From positions 1 to 64,000 of the forward strand of contig JAPJBO010001083.1 in the NCBI GenBank assembly GCA_030068145.1: 64,000 nucleotides of DNA, read 5' to 3'. The position numbers and the translations under genes are program-made. This document shows, piece after piece, positions 10,068 through 20,748 of the stretch; the stretch's first letter is position 1, and each line of letters starts with the position of its first letter. The DNA is from Diplonema papillatum. Its lineage: Eukaryota; Euglenozoa; Diplonemea; Diplonemida; Diplonemidae. Below the pieces are notes generated by a model, which saw only the letters and a list, made by a program, of their open reading frames with translations, made no database searches and had not been told where the DNA came from.

Positions 10068-10439
10068 ATGAAGAGGACGCGTCAAGCGTCCCCAAAGGCG
10101 GCCAAGATGGCGAAAAAGCACGCTCCGACCGAGCCGGCCCGAGCGACACCACCAAGAAAGGGGCAGAAAAGAGCCCGACTCCCGACACCACCGAATGACC
10201 CGGCGGGAAAACCCGGGAAAAAGCACGCGGCGCGAAAGCGCAACATTTCGAGAATGGAGCTGGATATCACCAGCCCTGCCACCTCGACTTCATCCTCATC
10301 CATGTCAGGATCGCCCCCTCGAGCGACTGCTTCGGCAGGACAGCCGGCGCGAAAGCGCAACAAACAAAAAATGGAGCTGGAGATCACCAGCCTATTATCA
10401 CCGTCCTCGTCCTCTTTGAGATCGTCCTCGGACGACTAA
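10068..10439 (+). pseudogene. C-terminal basic tail of LINE ORF2 (fragment)
   Basis: 123 residues rich in Lys, Arg, Pro and Ser, with two repeats of ARKRN(I/K)xxMELxITS. It is the same tail as the end of the frame at 28187-29100, cut at its start by the duplication boundary. It ends SLRSSSDD with a stop at 10437-10439. Confidence 0.75.
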
Positions 10440-10509
10440 CCCTAGCCTATGACAAATGCAAGCTTACCCCTGTGGTACCTGCATTTCAAGCTCACACTGC
10501 TTAACAGGC

Positions 10510-12159
10510 GCCCAGCTGCAAGCACTGTGGAAGCGGCGACACCGAGGACGAGAAACACGTATTCTGGGACTGCGGAGCGTACTCGCACATACGGCGACGA
10601 GAGGCACATGCCGAGCTGATGGCAGCCAACCGGGCCGACTGGCCCAGATGCACGCTGGAACACGGAGTGGTAGTACCCGAGAATGCCCACTTCTCGAGGC
10701 GGCTCGGGCTGGGCTTCGACGTGGCTGGGTAGCCAGGAACCCCACGACCCCCTGGTCGAGAGCGGATGCGATGCCTGCCGAGAAATTTGACCACCCCTTC
10801 GCGCGGATTGCCCCGGCATGGACGTGGGAGCGGAACAAGACCTGGGGACTACCGACGTTTTATGCGTTGGTAGCGTGGCTGTCGGACATGCAATGGACCG
10901 AGAACGGGCAGGCGTCAATGCTGGAGCTTGCGATCGACTTTGAACTCTTCTCGGGCCTCAGCATGCCGCTGCACGGGAATGCGCCGAAGGGGGTGAGAGA
11001 ACGGGGAAACGTCCTGCGCTGCATGATGAGCGCGTTGGACAAGCTGGCGGCACAGCAAGGGCTGGGAAGCTGCATGAGAGGGGAGAGGGTGTGCCCGACG
11101 ACGTCGCTGTCGTTCATGGGCATCTCGGGGATATCGGGTGTACGGCCCAGGCCACGCTTTCGCGAGGCACACACGGGGACGATACTTGAGGAACAAGTGA
11201 AAGGAAGCGATGTAGGGACGCAGTGCCCGACGTACCCTGACTGGACGATCGGGAGAGCGGCGAGGTGGGCCCTGCCTGCCCCACCACAACTGCACCCAGA
11301 CCCCGTGCATATGCCGGGTGTCGGTATAGAGAAGGCACTCGTCACGTGCGCGACCCATCACAAAGGGAAGTGTGAGGCGTGCAGAGCACTCGTCCGAAGG
11401 GACGCTCCCACGGTAGAGATGTGCTGCCGGCACCATCACCACGCGAACGATGGGCAGCCGATCGCGGTGTGCACAGAGCACAGCACGACGAAGTGCGGCG
11501 AGTGCAAGACGGCGGCGGCGTGTTGCCGCAGCGGGCATCATGCCTGCCGCACGCATGGCAGAGGAACCTGCCAAGAGTGCAAAAGGCTCCCTACGCTGAC
11601 GCAGAGGCGACCGGCGGCATGTTGCAGCCGCGGCCACCACCAGTCCAACAAGCCGAACGTCCAGTCAACCCCCGGACGCAACAAGAAGAAGAGGCCCTCC
11701 TCACCCACCCAGGTGGGCGTACAACGGGAAACGCCAGTAGGAAAGCGAGCGGCGCGAGCGCCGCTCGCGGCAACGAAAAAGGAGACGGCGACGACCGGAC
11801 GGGCGACCAAGAGGCCGCCACCAACGCCAGGAACCAGCGAACGACCAGCGCTGAAGAAGAGGGTGCTCGGCACCCCGAAGGAAGGCCCGATCGCCGGCCG
11901 CAAGCGGAAGAAGACGAAGGCGACCACACCCGACTCAGGGGTGCATCGAAGGAAGAAGAAGGTACCGAGGGCAAGCAGCTCTCAGAAACGACCGGGGACC
12001 ACGGGCACACCAACGCCCTCGAAAGTGGAAAACGGGCACTCCTGCCCGCCCTCGTACTCGCCGACTCAGTCTCTGGAATCGCAAGAAAGCCAAACCCCGC
12101 TAGCTCCACAAATGCTCGACCTTGACGACGCAATGGCAGGTGACGACGTCATCCGATAA
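10510..12159 (+). pseudogene. LINE ORF2 C-terminal part: zinc knuckle and Cys-His arrays
   Basis: A zinc knuckle CKHCGSGDTEDEKHVFWDC begins at 10517. Its frame stops near 10732, and the protein continues in another frame from about 10740, so one frame change is present. Then come a Trp-rich domain (WTWERNKTWGLPTFYA, ASMLELAIDFELFSG), a proline-rich stretch, and a Cys-His array: CATHHKGKCEACRAL, CCRHHHHANDG, CTEHSTTKCGEC, CCRSGHH, CRTHGRGTCQEC, CCSRGHH. The end is Lys/Arg/Pro-rich and closes LDLDDAMAGDDVIR. Family assignment rests on the knuckle position and on the related LINE at 20.7-25.4 kb. The array probably binds metal and nucleic acid (inference). Confidence 0.75.
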
Positions 12160-12228
12160 CCTGGCTATCGAGGCAGTGCATGCTAATCCGTGTGGTTCAT
12201 GTACTTAAAAGAACTCAATGCCTAACAG

Positions 12229-14659
12229 TGCTCACGTGGCGGTGTCTTCGGACAGCACCTCGTGATGTTCACATCACAAAACAAAGAAGACAGTGAAATG
12301 GTCGTTACAAAGAAGACAGTGAAATGGTCGGGTTTCGCTCGCGACCGTTTCCTGAACAATCCTTCACTAAATCCGCGGTTAAATAACCTGGCCTCAGTGG
12401 TGCAAGCACCACGCGCTCTTCAAACCCAAGAACATTTTCCCCCCAGGGCGTTTACTTTGTCTAGCCCCTGTTGGTGTGTAAACGAAAGGAGGTAGCACGG
12501 AGCGGAGACCACCGCAAATAAGAATTTTTTTGTGTTAACAATGCATTGTTGGTACTAAAAATTAGTAGGCAGCGTACTACATGAAACTTACCAAAGCAGG
12601 TGAGTTCCGCGAGTGCAACAAGAAAACAACCAAAATGCTGACCGTGTAAGCCGGAATCTGAAACTACCTGACCTTAGCCGGAATCCAAGAACACCTCATC
12701 CAGTCCTGCGTTCCATTTTCATCACGTGCAGCATCCCGCCGTACCGTTGCGGAATGCAAGGTTTGCTCATGGTGTCAGAAGTCGGCTCCTTACTCACTCT
12801 CAATACAGGTGAAGCCATCGCTCCGCACAATCTGCCGGGATCTCGGCTACGGCATTATCGACGCTACCACCACACCTCCGCGTTAGTATGTTCCCACCCG
12901 CCCCATCCTTCCTTTTTGCTCAGCCACCTCTTCGGTGCCACGTCATATCTTCCTCCACTAGTCTTCAAAGAAAATCAGTGCCGTCAGAAGCCGAGCTGAA
13001 GGCGAACGTTCCGTAAAGCAGGTGTTCGATGCAATCAAAGTGGCCGGACCCTAACTTCACCCTCTGCGACGATTGCTACATCCTTGCTGATGACATCCGT
13101 CCTCAGTAGGGGCTTCTTTTTCTTCTTCTTCTTCTCTTCTTCTTCCACTCGATAGCCTCCCCCCGATTGCATTCGAAGGCAGTTTCCCTCAACGCATTGG
13201 CCCCGAATACCCTCTTCGCAAGTCAGTTCGGCCTCTGTTCCTGAATGTTTTGTTTTCCCGTTTTACCGACGGTCAAGATTGCCCGGCAAGTAAACACTGT
13301 TGCGTACATCTGTTTCGAACCCTCTCCCCGTATCCCCCCTGCCTCCCCATATCCAGTCCAAGAACCCTCCTCCACTTCTTTCATGCGGTATGCGGTGTGC
13401 GGTATGCTACTTACCCTTTCTGACAGGCGATTCCAGACAGGAAGCAGCGGTGCCATACGAGCCGCTGACGGATCTGAGGTTCCTTTTTGGCATCCTTTTT
13501 GTTTTGCTCTCGCGAAATCATTCAGGATTTTTTTATCTTACAAGGGGAATCTTCCAGGGAACTTTAGCACTTTGCCTGACCGGGCAAGAAAGCTGGGTTG
13601 AGCCAAAACCCCCCGGTTTGGGGCTTTCACAGTGCACGTGCGCATCCGGATTCGGATGTCTATGCATGCTAGACGGCGGACGGCGGTTTGCCGTCGGCTT
13701 TGTAGCGTCGCCCTGCTCATGCGAACAATGATTCGAAGGGGTGGCGATCAATATGCTCGTTCGTGGCGGTGGTGGTGTGCTTGACATTAATTTGACACTC
13801 GTTGGTGAGTGAAAAAATTGGATCAGGATTATCTTGTGTGGTTGAACAATCACGCTTTCCCCTGGTGGGTCTGATGGTACTTCCAGACGGTGTGGTACAG
13901 GTCGCGACTCTGCCTTCGCGGCCTCTAGCTTTACGGCCTCTGACATTCGAGCACCAAGGTACCTTGAAGCTTTACCTGGATATAGAAAGTACTTATTTCT
14001 GGTATCAAGCGACCTGCTTCGTCCGGGGCTGACGCTTTCCTCGTACCCTGAGGTCTGCAAGCTCGTCATGGGACGAACGACTGCAGCGTCTTCTTCGAGG
14101 CTCGTCAGTCCGCACTACTGGTCATAGAGGATTGTCGGAGTTAATTATGTCCTCCGGTGGCCGTGCGAGAGAGTTCTTGTGCTCATACTTCTTCTCCGGA
14201 AGAAGGCCGTATGCCTTACCCAGAGGCTGAGGGGCAGGCTGGTTGATCGCTCTCGCCTGATGGGTTGGACCTCTTCAGGAGCAGGCTGGTTGGCCGCTCT
14301 CGCCTGGGTAGATCTGGTTGGACCTCTTCCCTGTGAATCCTCGGAAGAGGGCCGTGCATCCTGCGAGGCTGTACGTGCTCTTGCAGACCCAGAGACTTTG
14401 CTCCGTGTCTTCTCAGGGAAAGCCAGGCGGCCCTGTAAGGAAACTGTTGCTGTCCCAGAGGTCCTCCGCGGCTTCCCCGGAAGGTCACGCGCCCTGTGGG
14501 TTAATTACAGGGGTCCAACGGGGTCCAGCGGACCTCAAGGAAAAATTGAGAGTCTACTGAGGGGTCCAAGCGGTTCAACAACTTTCCAAGTTTAGTTCTC
14601 CGAAAGTTTGCGTCCACTGCAGAACTCGACGCATCACAAGAATAAGGTTATGTGCATAA
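12229..14659. other. No confident gene in 2.4 kb
   Basis: Only weak frames. Visible structure: a 24-bp direct duplication (ACAAAGAAGACAGTGAAATG) at 12280-12330; a CTT/TTC run at 13108-13145; imperfect repeats with GAGCAGGCTGGTTG at 14225-14330. Minus frame 13533-14069 (178 residues) is Pro/Ser-rich and unrecognised; it is not called. Confidence 0.45.
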
Positions 14660-15338
14660 CCTCTACGAGACGAAATCAACGTCATCCGAGAAAGGACGCG
14701 GTAGGCTCACTTTACCTGAGATCCGCCGTGCCGCGTGCACAGCGTGAAGCTCGCCTGGTTGAGATTCGTCTGACCTACGTGTAGGCTTGTTTTGGCGTGA
14801 AGCTTGACCGGCTATGATCCGTCTGGTCTGATCACTGACGTGTAAACTCACTGTAGCTGAGTGCAGCGTGCGCGGCGTGAAGCTCGCCTGGTTGAGATCC
14901 GTCTTGTCTGATCACTCACGTGTAGGCTCGCTTCGGCTGAGATCCGCCGTTTGGCTGAGATCCGCGTGCACGGCGTGAAGCTCGCCTGGCTGAGATCCGT
15001 CTGGTCCCGCCGTGACTCGTGTCCGTCTCCGGGTCGAGATCAGTCTGGTCTGATCATTGACGTCTATGCTCGCTTCGGCTGAAATCCGTGCCGTGCTGCG
15101 TGCACGGCGTGTGCTCCCTTGTCTGATCATTGACGTGAAAGCTCGCTTTGGTGTGAAACTTGCCCGGCTATGATCCGTCTGCTCTGTTCACTGATGTGAA
15201 GGCTCGCTTCGGCTGAGATCCGCCGCGCCGTGCATGGCGTGTACCTCGCCTGGGTTGAGATCCGTCTGGCCTGATTCAGGTTGAGGCTCGCTTTGACTGC
15301 GATCCGCCGTGCCGCGTGCTCGGCGTGCTGCTCGTCTA
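14660..15338. repeat. Satellite with GAGATCCGTCTGRTC core
   Basis: Diverged tandem units of roughly 100-140 bp with GCCTGGTTGAGATCCGTCTG, TGATCACTGACGTGTAGGCT, CGCTTCGGCTGAGATCCGCC and CGTGCACGGCGTGAAGCTCG. Resumes at 15978 after an insertion. Confidence 0.88.
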
Positions 15339-15975
15339 CTGGGGGGGCCCAAATACAATAGGTACCCAAATACAATATTATTTCGGAATACAATAGGTAC
15401 GCTGAAATGGGGGTTTCGTTGAGCATTGTTTCGGAATACAATATTATTTGTCCCCAGTGGGGTTTTGCAGGGGGTTCCACGGGCTTCCCCTCGCGAGAGC
15501 AGCTTCTTTTTCGAGAGAAGTTCAATGTGGAACACTCCTGAAGCCGAAAGTTCAATCCTACTACTTGATTTCGCTATCTGTGGCATTTTCCTCAGGTCAG
15601 GGATCAATAATTCCTAAGGCCCGCACCCAAACAAAAGTAAATGGCCCGCTTTTTTTTAGCCCGTGGTCCAGCGGTCACCACACCCACATGTGATGCTGAG
15701 GGTGCTGGTTCGATTCCTCGGCGGAGTGGTTTTTCCAAAGTCTGAAATGCCATCTGGGGGCCAGATTTTTGGCCACATCGAGTGTAGAAAAGGTGCCATA
15801 CATGCCGGGGGGTAGCTCTTTCCACCCCACAAAAACATTTGCCAAATTTCCTCCAATGTTGACCTGCAAGTGCCTGCACCCAGACTATCAGCATCCAGAC
15901 TGTTTGAAAACCCGGTTTTCTCTATCCTTCCCCTCCAAATACAATATTATACCTATTGTATTTGGGCCCCCCCAG
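15339..15975. mobile_element. MITE-2, 637 bp, TA target duplication, split satellite
   Basis: Termini CTGGGGGGGCCCAAATACAA and its complement are exact over more than 25 bp and flanked by TA on both sides (15337-15338, 15976-15977), as expected for Tc1/mariner-type (Stowaway-like) MITEs. The subterminal motif AAATACAATATTA repeats. The interior holds a tRNA-like promoter (15664-15717). No transposase. Confidence 0.9.
15660..15730 (+). ncRNA. tRNA-like pol III promoter region (SINE head?)
   Basis: A-box TGGTCCAGCGG at 15664-15674 and B-box GGTTCGATTCC at 15707-15717, 32 nt apart, are good matches to tRNA internal promoters. The acceptor and T stems do not pair well and no convincing anticodon arm was found, so this is more likely a tRNA-derived SINE head than a working tRNA gene. 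It lies inside MITE-2. Confidence 0.55.
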
Positions 15976-16335
15976 TAGTGCAATCCGGGGTGCCGCATGT
16001 ACGGCGTGAAGCTCGCCTGGTTAAGATCCGTCAGGTCTGATCATTGACGTGTAGGCGCACTTCGGCTGAGATCCGCCGTGCACAGCGTCCGGCTGAGATC
16101 CGTCTGGGCCGATCACTGACGTTGAGACTCGCTTTGGCTGCGATCCACCGGGCCGCGTGCAGCGTAAAGCTCCGAACACTGACGCGGAGCTCGTTTTGGC
16201 TGCAATCCGCTGTGCTTCTTGCACGGCGTGACGCGCCTGGCTGAGATCCGTCTGGCCTGATCACTGACGTGCTTGCTTTGGCTGAGATCCGCCGTTCCGC
16301 TTGCATGGCGTGAACCTTACCTCGTCGATCCAAAC
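15976..16335. repeat. Satellite continued after MITE-2
   Basis: Same GAGATCCGTCTGG and TGATCACTGACGT motifs as before the insertion. Confidence 0.85.
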
Positions 16336-16985
16336 GCAAACCCCGGGGTTCTTCGGGGTTTGCATCCTTCTGTTCCAGGTCCTGTCGCCAAGGACTGTCT
16401 GCATCAAATCGCCAAGGAATCCTTTTGATGAAGTCATTGCGTTCTACCTACCACTTTTCCTGTCGTCATGAGAAACTTGCTTTGCCTTGTAGTGGTCAAC
16501 TTCAGCAAACCGCATCAGTCTTTCCTCGCCTGGATAGTTTCTATCCTTTGCGCAGCATATTGCTGCATTGCCTTGGGCAGGGCTGGTGAATGCTTAGGTA
16601 AGCATCGGTGCTCGATAGCTGCCCTGATGCATTCGCGGATGCGCGTGTTTGTCTGCTGTTGCAGGTGACATTTCATGGTTCCAACGATGCCCTCTATGAG
16701 ACTCGGTCCTAGCTTTACGGGTCTTGGTATCCGCTGTTGCCTTGCTGTACACGGTCAGCTGTGCAACACTGCCGCAGGCAACCCTGTGGGCAACAGAAGA
16801 CAGGAAAGCCGATTCTGTTGCCTCGTTTATGGGGTTAATGGTTGGCATCTGCACGCCGCGACCCCCGTAATAGCTCGCAATAGTTTGGGGTATACTGCAA
16901 AGAATTTGTGGCGATAATCTGCGTCGCCAGCGTCGCGGTTATCTCTTCGCACGTGATGTGTCATGCTTTCGCCTCTTTAGCTCGT
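16336..16985. other. No confident gene; possible minus-strand remnant
   Basis: Minus strand around 16900-16450 contains protein-like text in changing frames (LIEGIVGTMKCHLQQQTN, IRECIRAAIEHRCLPK). No family could be named. A short palindrome CCCCGGGGTTCTTCGGGG lies at 16340-16357. Confidence 0.35.
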
Positions 16986-18179
16986 CTTGATTGTCGCGCT
17001 CAGGCGCGCGTTTGGTGCTTCGCTTCTTCTTCGATTGCTCGTCCTGGTTCATCGGTTGCGCGTCGATTTCTGCTTCTTCACGGCGCTTGGGCGATGGCCG
17101 TGTCGTCTTCTGTGTCCGCTCGGCTTCTTCGGCTGCGCTTCGGTGCGTCCTTTTCGCCTTTTACACACCGGAGTACGATTGCCGCTTCTTCGCTCGCGTT
17201 GGTGCCGTCTTTTACCTTGGCTCTCGATGGCGACGAAGATTCCCGCTCTTTCGCGCCTTCGCTCCACTGCTTCTGGGAGCACCGGCGCCACGGTTTCCCT
17301 CTTCCCCACCTTCGGTGCAGAAACGGGGCTCTCCGCCTTCCTCTTCTTTGCTGTCGCTTCTTCTCCTCTCGCCACGGCCGCCCGGTGATGCCCCTTCCTG
17401 CAGCAGTTCCCGGGCCTTCGACTCCTCACGGCGTGCCGTGCTTCTACAGTGATGGTGGCGACAGCATTCCGCTGTCGTCTTACACGTCGCGCACTGCGTC
17501 ATCCGGTGTACGGCCCACATTTTGAAGGCCATCACCTTGCTTGTGATGGGCCTCACTGCACCACGTCACCGACTTGCCCCGGCGCTTACACACGTCGCAT
17601 TTCACCTTCTGGTGCTGGTGTTGGTGGCACACTCGTCCACCCCACTTTTCGTGCCGGAACCCTTCCGGCACGTCCCACGGGTCCCCTCCCACGACGGCCG
17701 TTTTCCTGCCCTTCCTCTTCTCCGTTGCGTCGTTGAAGACCGGCCATCTCGCCGCACGCTCCGGCCTTCACCTCCGTACGTCGGGAAAATATTCATCCCG
17801 CACGCCTCGCTGTTGAACTCGTTTCGAGCCGTCGTCAGCTGTGTCTCTAGCACTTCCATCCATCGTCTCCATACCACCACGGACGATCGGCCCCATCTCG
17901 TACCGTGCAGCTGTTGGCATTGTCTACGCCTTGAGCCCATAGGCATTCGTCGCGTTGTGTGTAACTCCATACCTGCTCGCACCCCTCCGAAGTCTGTGCG
18001 CCTCTTCTCAAGCTCCTCTTGTCGCCAGCCGCGAATCACCTTTCTCAGTGTGTGCCCTCGCTCCCCCTTGCTTTGTCTAACCAGCCTCAGCACATTCCCT
18101 GCCTCGTCCTCGGCGCCGTCGAAATCTTCCGAGTTTGTGGGCCTTGTTAAGAATACCCAACACGGGCTCTTGCGCCCTA

Positions 18180-19687
18180 CCGTCTAGCTTCTAATTTATA
18201 GGCCAATAATAAGCGTGGTTTATAATTTATCGGCCGCTAATTTATAAATCGTTAATTATTATTTTCGGCGGCACTTTTTGTGGACTAAATAATTAATTTT
18301 TTTCAGCGGCGCCGCTTTAGCGGCGCCGCAGGCCCACGGTATGGTGCATACCACACGGTATACACAGCCGTTTTCTCGATGCAGACGGTACGGCACCCCT
18401 CTGTGCGCTTCATCTCCTGATGCTTTCACGGGGTGCAGGGCAAAGGGGAATGGGTTTTGATGGTCACGATGGCAGTACGCTTTAAATGAAGGTAGAACGC
18501 GAGGGAAGCGCCGCAGGCCAGTATAGTGCAGACCGCACGGTATGGCCAGGATGCCTGACACGGACGGTACGGTACGCCTGTGTGCGGTTCTTCACTTGAT
18601 GCTTCCACTGGGTGCGGAGCGAAGGAGAAAGTAGTTTGGCGGATGGTGGTGCACTGGGGTAAAGAAAGAAAATAAATGCGTAGTTTTGGTATATTCTTTT
18701 GAAAAGCGCGAGAGGGGGAGAGATGGGAGGATCCCTAATTCCTGCTCTCAGGTGTGGCACCTTCGGTGCGTGCTTTTTTCTCACCAGAGTCGGAAGAGGT
18801 CTTTTCTGCAAGAACGTGAAGATGCTGGGTTGTCCCTTCGGTGGTGGCTTTCGAGGTCGGCCTACACGCTTTCCAGACGGCTTAGTTCCCGCTTTCGGTC
18901 TTGGTGTGGCTGGAAGGACAGGGGGAACTTGATCGTGGGGTTGTGACTGCGTTGCAGAGGCTGGGGGTAAGACGATAGCAGGTTCAGGCTCCTCCGTGGG
19001 CTGCCTTGCTGTGCGGTCGCGTTCGGTCTCCTCAACCTCACTGAGGGTCTTGTCCCATTCGGTCGGTTCTTTGAGCAAAGCAACGTACTTGTCGAACACA
19101 ACATCGGTAGGTGTGTTGTCCTTTCGGATTGGTTGAGAGAACCCCATTGCACGATGGATTCCGCACAACCCCATCCGAGTTCGCGAGTCCGTGCTGTCAG
19201 CTTGAGCAAGCTCTCCTCTTCTGCAAGAGTCAGCAAGAGCTTCGGTCCGCGCTGCTTGGGGGCGAAGTACTCACCCGTCTCCTTCTTGTGGGGCACGAAT
19301 TTATTCAATATGCAAGCACTGATTGTGCGGTTGGGGTTGTTCTTGCTCCACAGTCTAACCACATCGAACTGCACACAGCCCGCCAGCTCTGTGATATCTC
19401 TTTCTGTGAAGACTGTCCTCTTCACATTCCCTGTTCCCAGTTGGACCACCTCTTCCTCCGCCTTCGCCTCTTCGTCTTTCCTGATCTGGTCTCAAAAGTG
19501 ACTAGATATTGACATTGTTTATTTGTCTCAGGTGATGGGCCTGTTCGGGTTGCACGGTACAGGTGTAGCACGCTCTGATTTACAGGCCTTTGTTTTATGC
19601 AATTTTTAATTTATAAATCATTAATTATTATTTTCAAATTTCCCAATATTTATAAATTAAAAACTACATAAATTAGGAGCCAGACGG
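18180..19687 (-). mobile_element. Pogo-like DNA element, TA target duplication
   Basis: Termini CCGTCTAGCTTCTAATTTAT and an inverted copy with two differences, flanked by TA (18178-18179 and 19688-19689). The ends are AT-rich with repeats of AATTTATAAATCRTTAATTA inside both. The single gene encodes an HTH-type protein. About 1.5 kb, too short for a full pogo transposase with a DDE domain, so it is non-autonomous. It sits in the LINE remnant above and is therefore younger. Confidence 0.8.
18482..19449 (-). pseudogene. Truncated pogo/CENP-B-type HTH protein with AT hook
   Basis: Starts at Met 19449 in one frame (VFTERDITELAGCVQFDVVR, then RGPKLLLTLAEEESLLKLTA, the G+P..LT..EE..L pattern of CENP-B/Tc5 helix-turn-helix domains). 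The frame shifts by one near 19140-19174, after ELGWGCAESIVQWG, and continues as GFSQPIRKDNTPTDVVFDKY, an acidic linker, an AT hook (GKRVGRPRKPPPKG) and IFTFLQKRPLPTL. No DDE catalytic domain follows. Expected role: DNA binding at element ends. It may be a short DNA-binding derivative of a transposase. The frame change may be decay or a small intron. Confidence 0.6.
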
Positions 19688-20094
19688 TATGCAGTCTCAC
19701 CGGGTCCCAGACGCCTCTGAGTAACGCTGCGGTGAGCCTCCCCAGCCCCCGCACCGTTGGGAACACGGATCCCGAGCGTACGTCGCCGCCGGTATAGCCG
19801 CCATCGCCGCTAACCTCGACCTCTGCGCCCTCGAGACCGGTAGGGCACCCAACCGTTCGGCCTCCTCTGCACGCTGGTCGTAGCGCAGGTCCGTTGTTCT
19901 GCGTGTTCGCTTCGTGCGACCAGACAACCTACGATTGTTAGCTCTTCCCTTGTTACGATGTCGGCGCCACCTATCTTCAACTTCGCTCGTACCCCGTCGG
20001 CGTCCCAAAAGCGAACGTCTTCGGTACCCCGATAGACATGCCCGTGTTGCAACAACAACTTGGCAACTGCCTCCCTGGCGATTTCAAGTCGCAA

Positions 20095-20346
20095 ACGACA
20101 GCCTTGTCGTTCATAGGCCTGAGTAGCATACCCGGCTTCCAGCCCCTATCCCGCCACCGCATGTCCGAAACCGGGCCGACCATCCTGCAGCAGGTGAAAA
20201 CCGGCTACGACACAGCGCCGGCTTACCCGCCCGAGCGGACGGACAGAGCGCAGCGATGGGTTATCCCCAGAGCGCCACTGGCCAACCCGGATCCTCTGCA
20301 CCTCCCACACGCAGTGCCGGAGGCGACGAAGAATGCCCCAAAGTGC
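20095..20346 (+). mobile_element. Short plus-strand LINE ORF2 fragment
   Basis: Encodes TALSFIGLSSIPGFQPLSRH, TGPTILQQVKTGYDTAPAYP and RWVIPRAPLANPDPLHLPHA, matching copies at 28174 onward and, less closely, 11095-11345. It starts and stops abruptly (after AAGTGC at 20346), abutting the minus-strand LINE remnant. Confidence 0.75.
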
Positions 20347-20748
20347 ACTACTGGGGCGATCCCTATTTTTTAGCACAAAAAGTCACAGCTTGTTGTCTTC
20401 TTGTTGCTCTTTGCTGGCACCCACTGCCATGGGGCCTCCGTCCCGGTCTGCGTCGGCCGCATAGCCTCATCAGAGGTAGTGCGTTGCCCGGGACCACCGC
20501 TTGGAGGTGCAGACATGTTGTTGGTGAATCGTTTAAGTGATTTTCTTTTTTCCCAGTCCCCTTCTTGTTGCGTTAGTGGTATGGTCCTTTGACAGAGTGA
20601 GCCGATGCCTCTCATCTCACCTTTAAAACACGGCTGAGTCACGCATCCTCTTGACAGACGCTAGCGTCCGACATTTCGCACGCGCGTCGCAGTCGTTGGG
20701 TGGTATTGACAAGGGGTTTCATCGGACACTCGGATGAGCTTCGTTACT
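20347..20748. other. No gene seen; 3' flank of the minus-strand LINE
   Basis: The motif AGTGGTATGGTCCTTTGACA near 20577 recurs with changes at 58161 (AGTGGTATTGCCCTTTGACA), so part of this is a dispersed repeat. Confidence 0.45.

Larger units (their letters stand above)
10057..12228 (+). mobile_element. LINE 3' ends, two in tandem (copy A, duplicated at 28.7-30.8 kb)
   Basis: This stretch is a near-identical copy of 28712-30848, starting inside ACACCACCGCGCATG. It holds the C-terminal tail of one LINE (10068-10439), that LINE's 3' end (...CTCACACTGCTTAACAGG), then the 3' part of a second LINE: zinc knuckle, C-terminal domain, Cys-His tail, and a 3' end ...GAACTCAATGCCTAACAG. Small insertions set it apart from the other copy, for instance extra bases near 10865 and 11045. 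No poly(A) tail. Confidence 0.85.
16990..20094 (-). mobile_element. LINE ORF2 C-terminal remnant, split by a pogo-like element
   Basis: Reading leftward. 20094-19690 encodes AREAVAKLLLQHGHVYRG, VRFWDADGVRAKLKIGGADI and VTREELTIVGCLVARSEHAE. After the 18180-19687 insertion, 18177-16990 encodes a basic region (LRLVRQSKGERGHTLRKVIR) and a Cys-His array (CHQHQHQKVKCDVCKRRG, then in another frame CATCKTTAECCRHHH) like that of the plus-strand LINEs. Several frame changes are present; the coding capacity is lost. Assignment as LINE C terminus is by analogy with the other copies. Confidence 0.6.

Noticed and set aside
15660-15730. Functional tRNA gene
   Set aside because: Good promoter boxes but poor stem pairing and no clear anticodon arm.
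16908-18187. Plus-strand frames rich in Ser, Phe and Arg
   Set aside because: Antisense of the minus-strand LINE remnant, which carries the Cys-His motifs.
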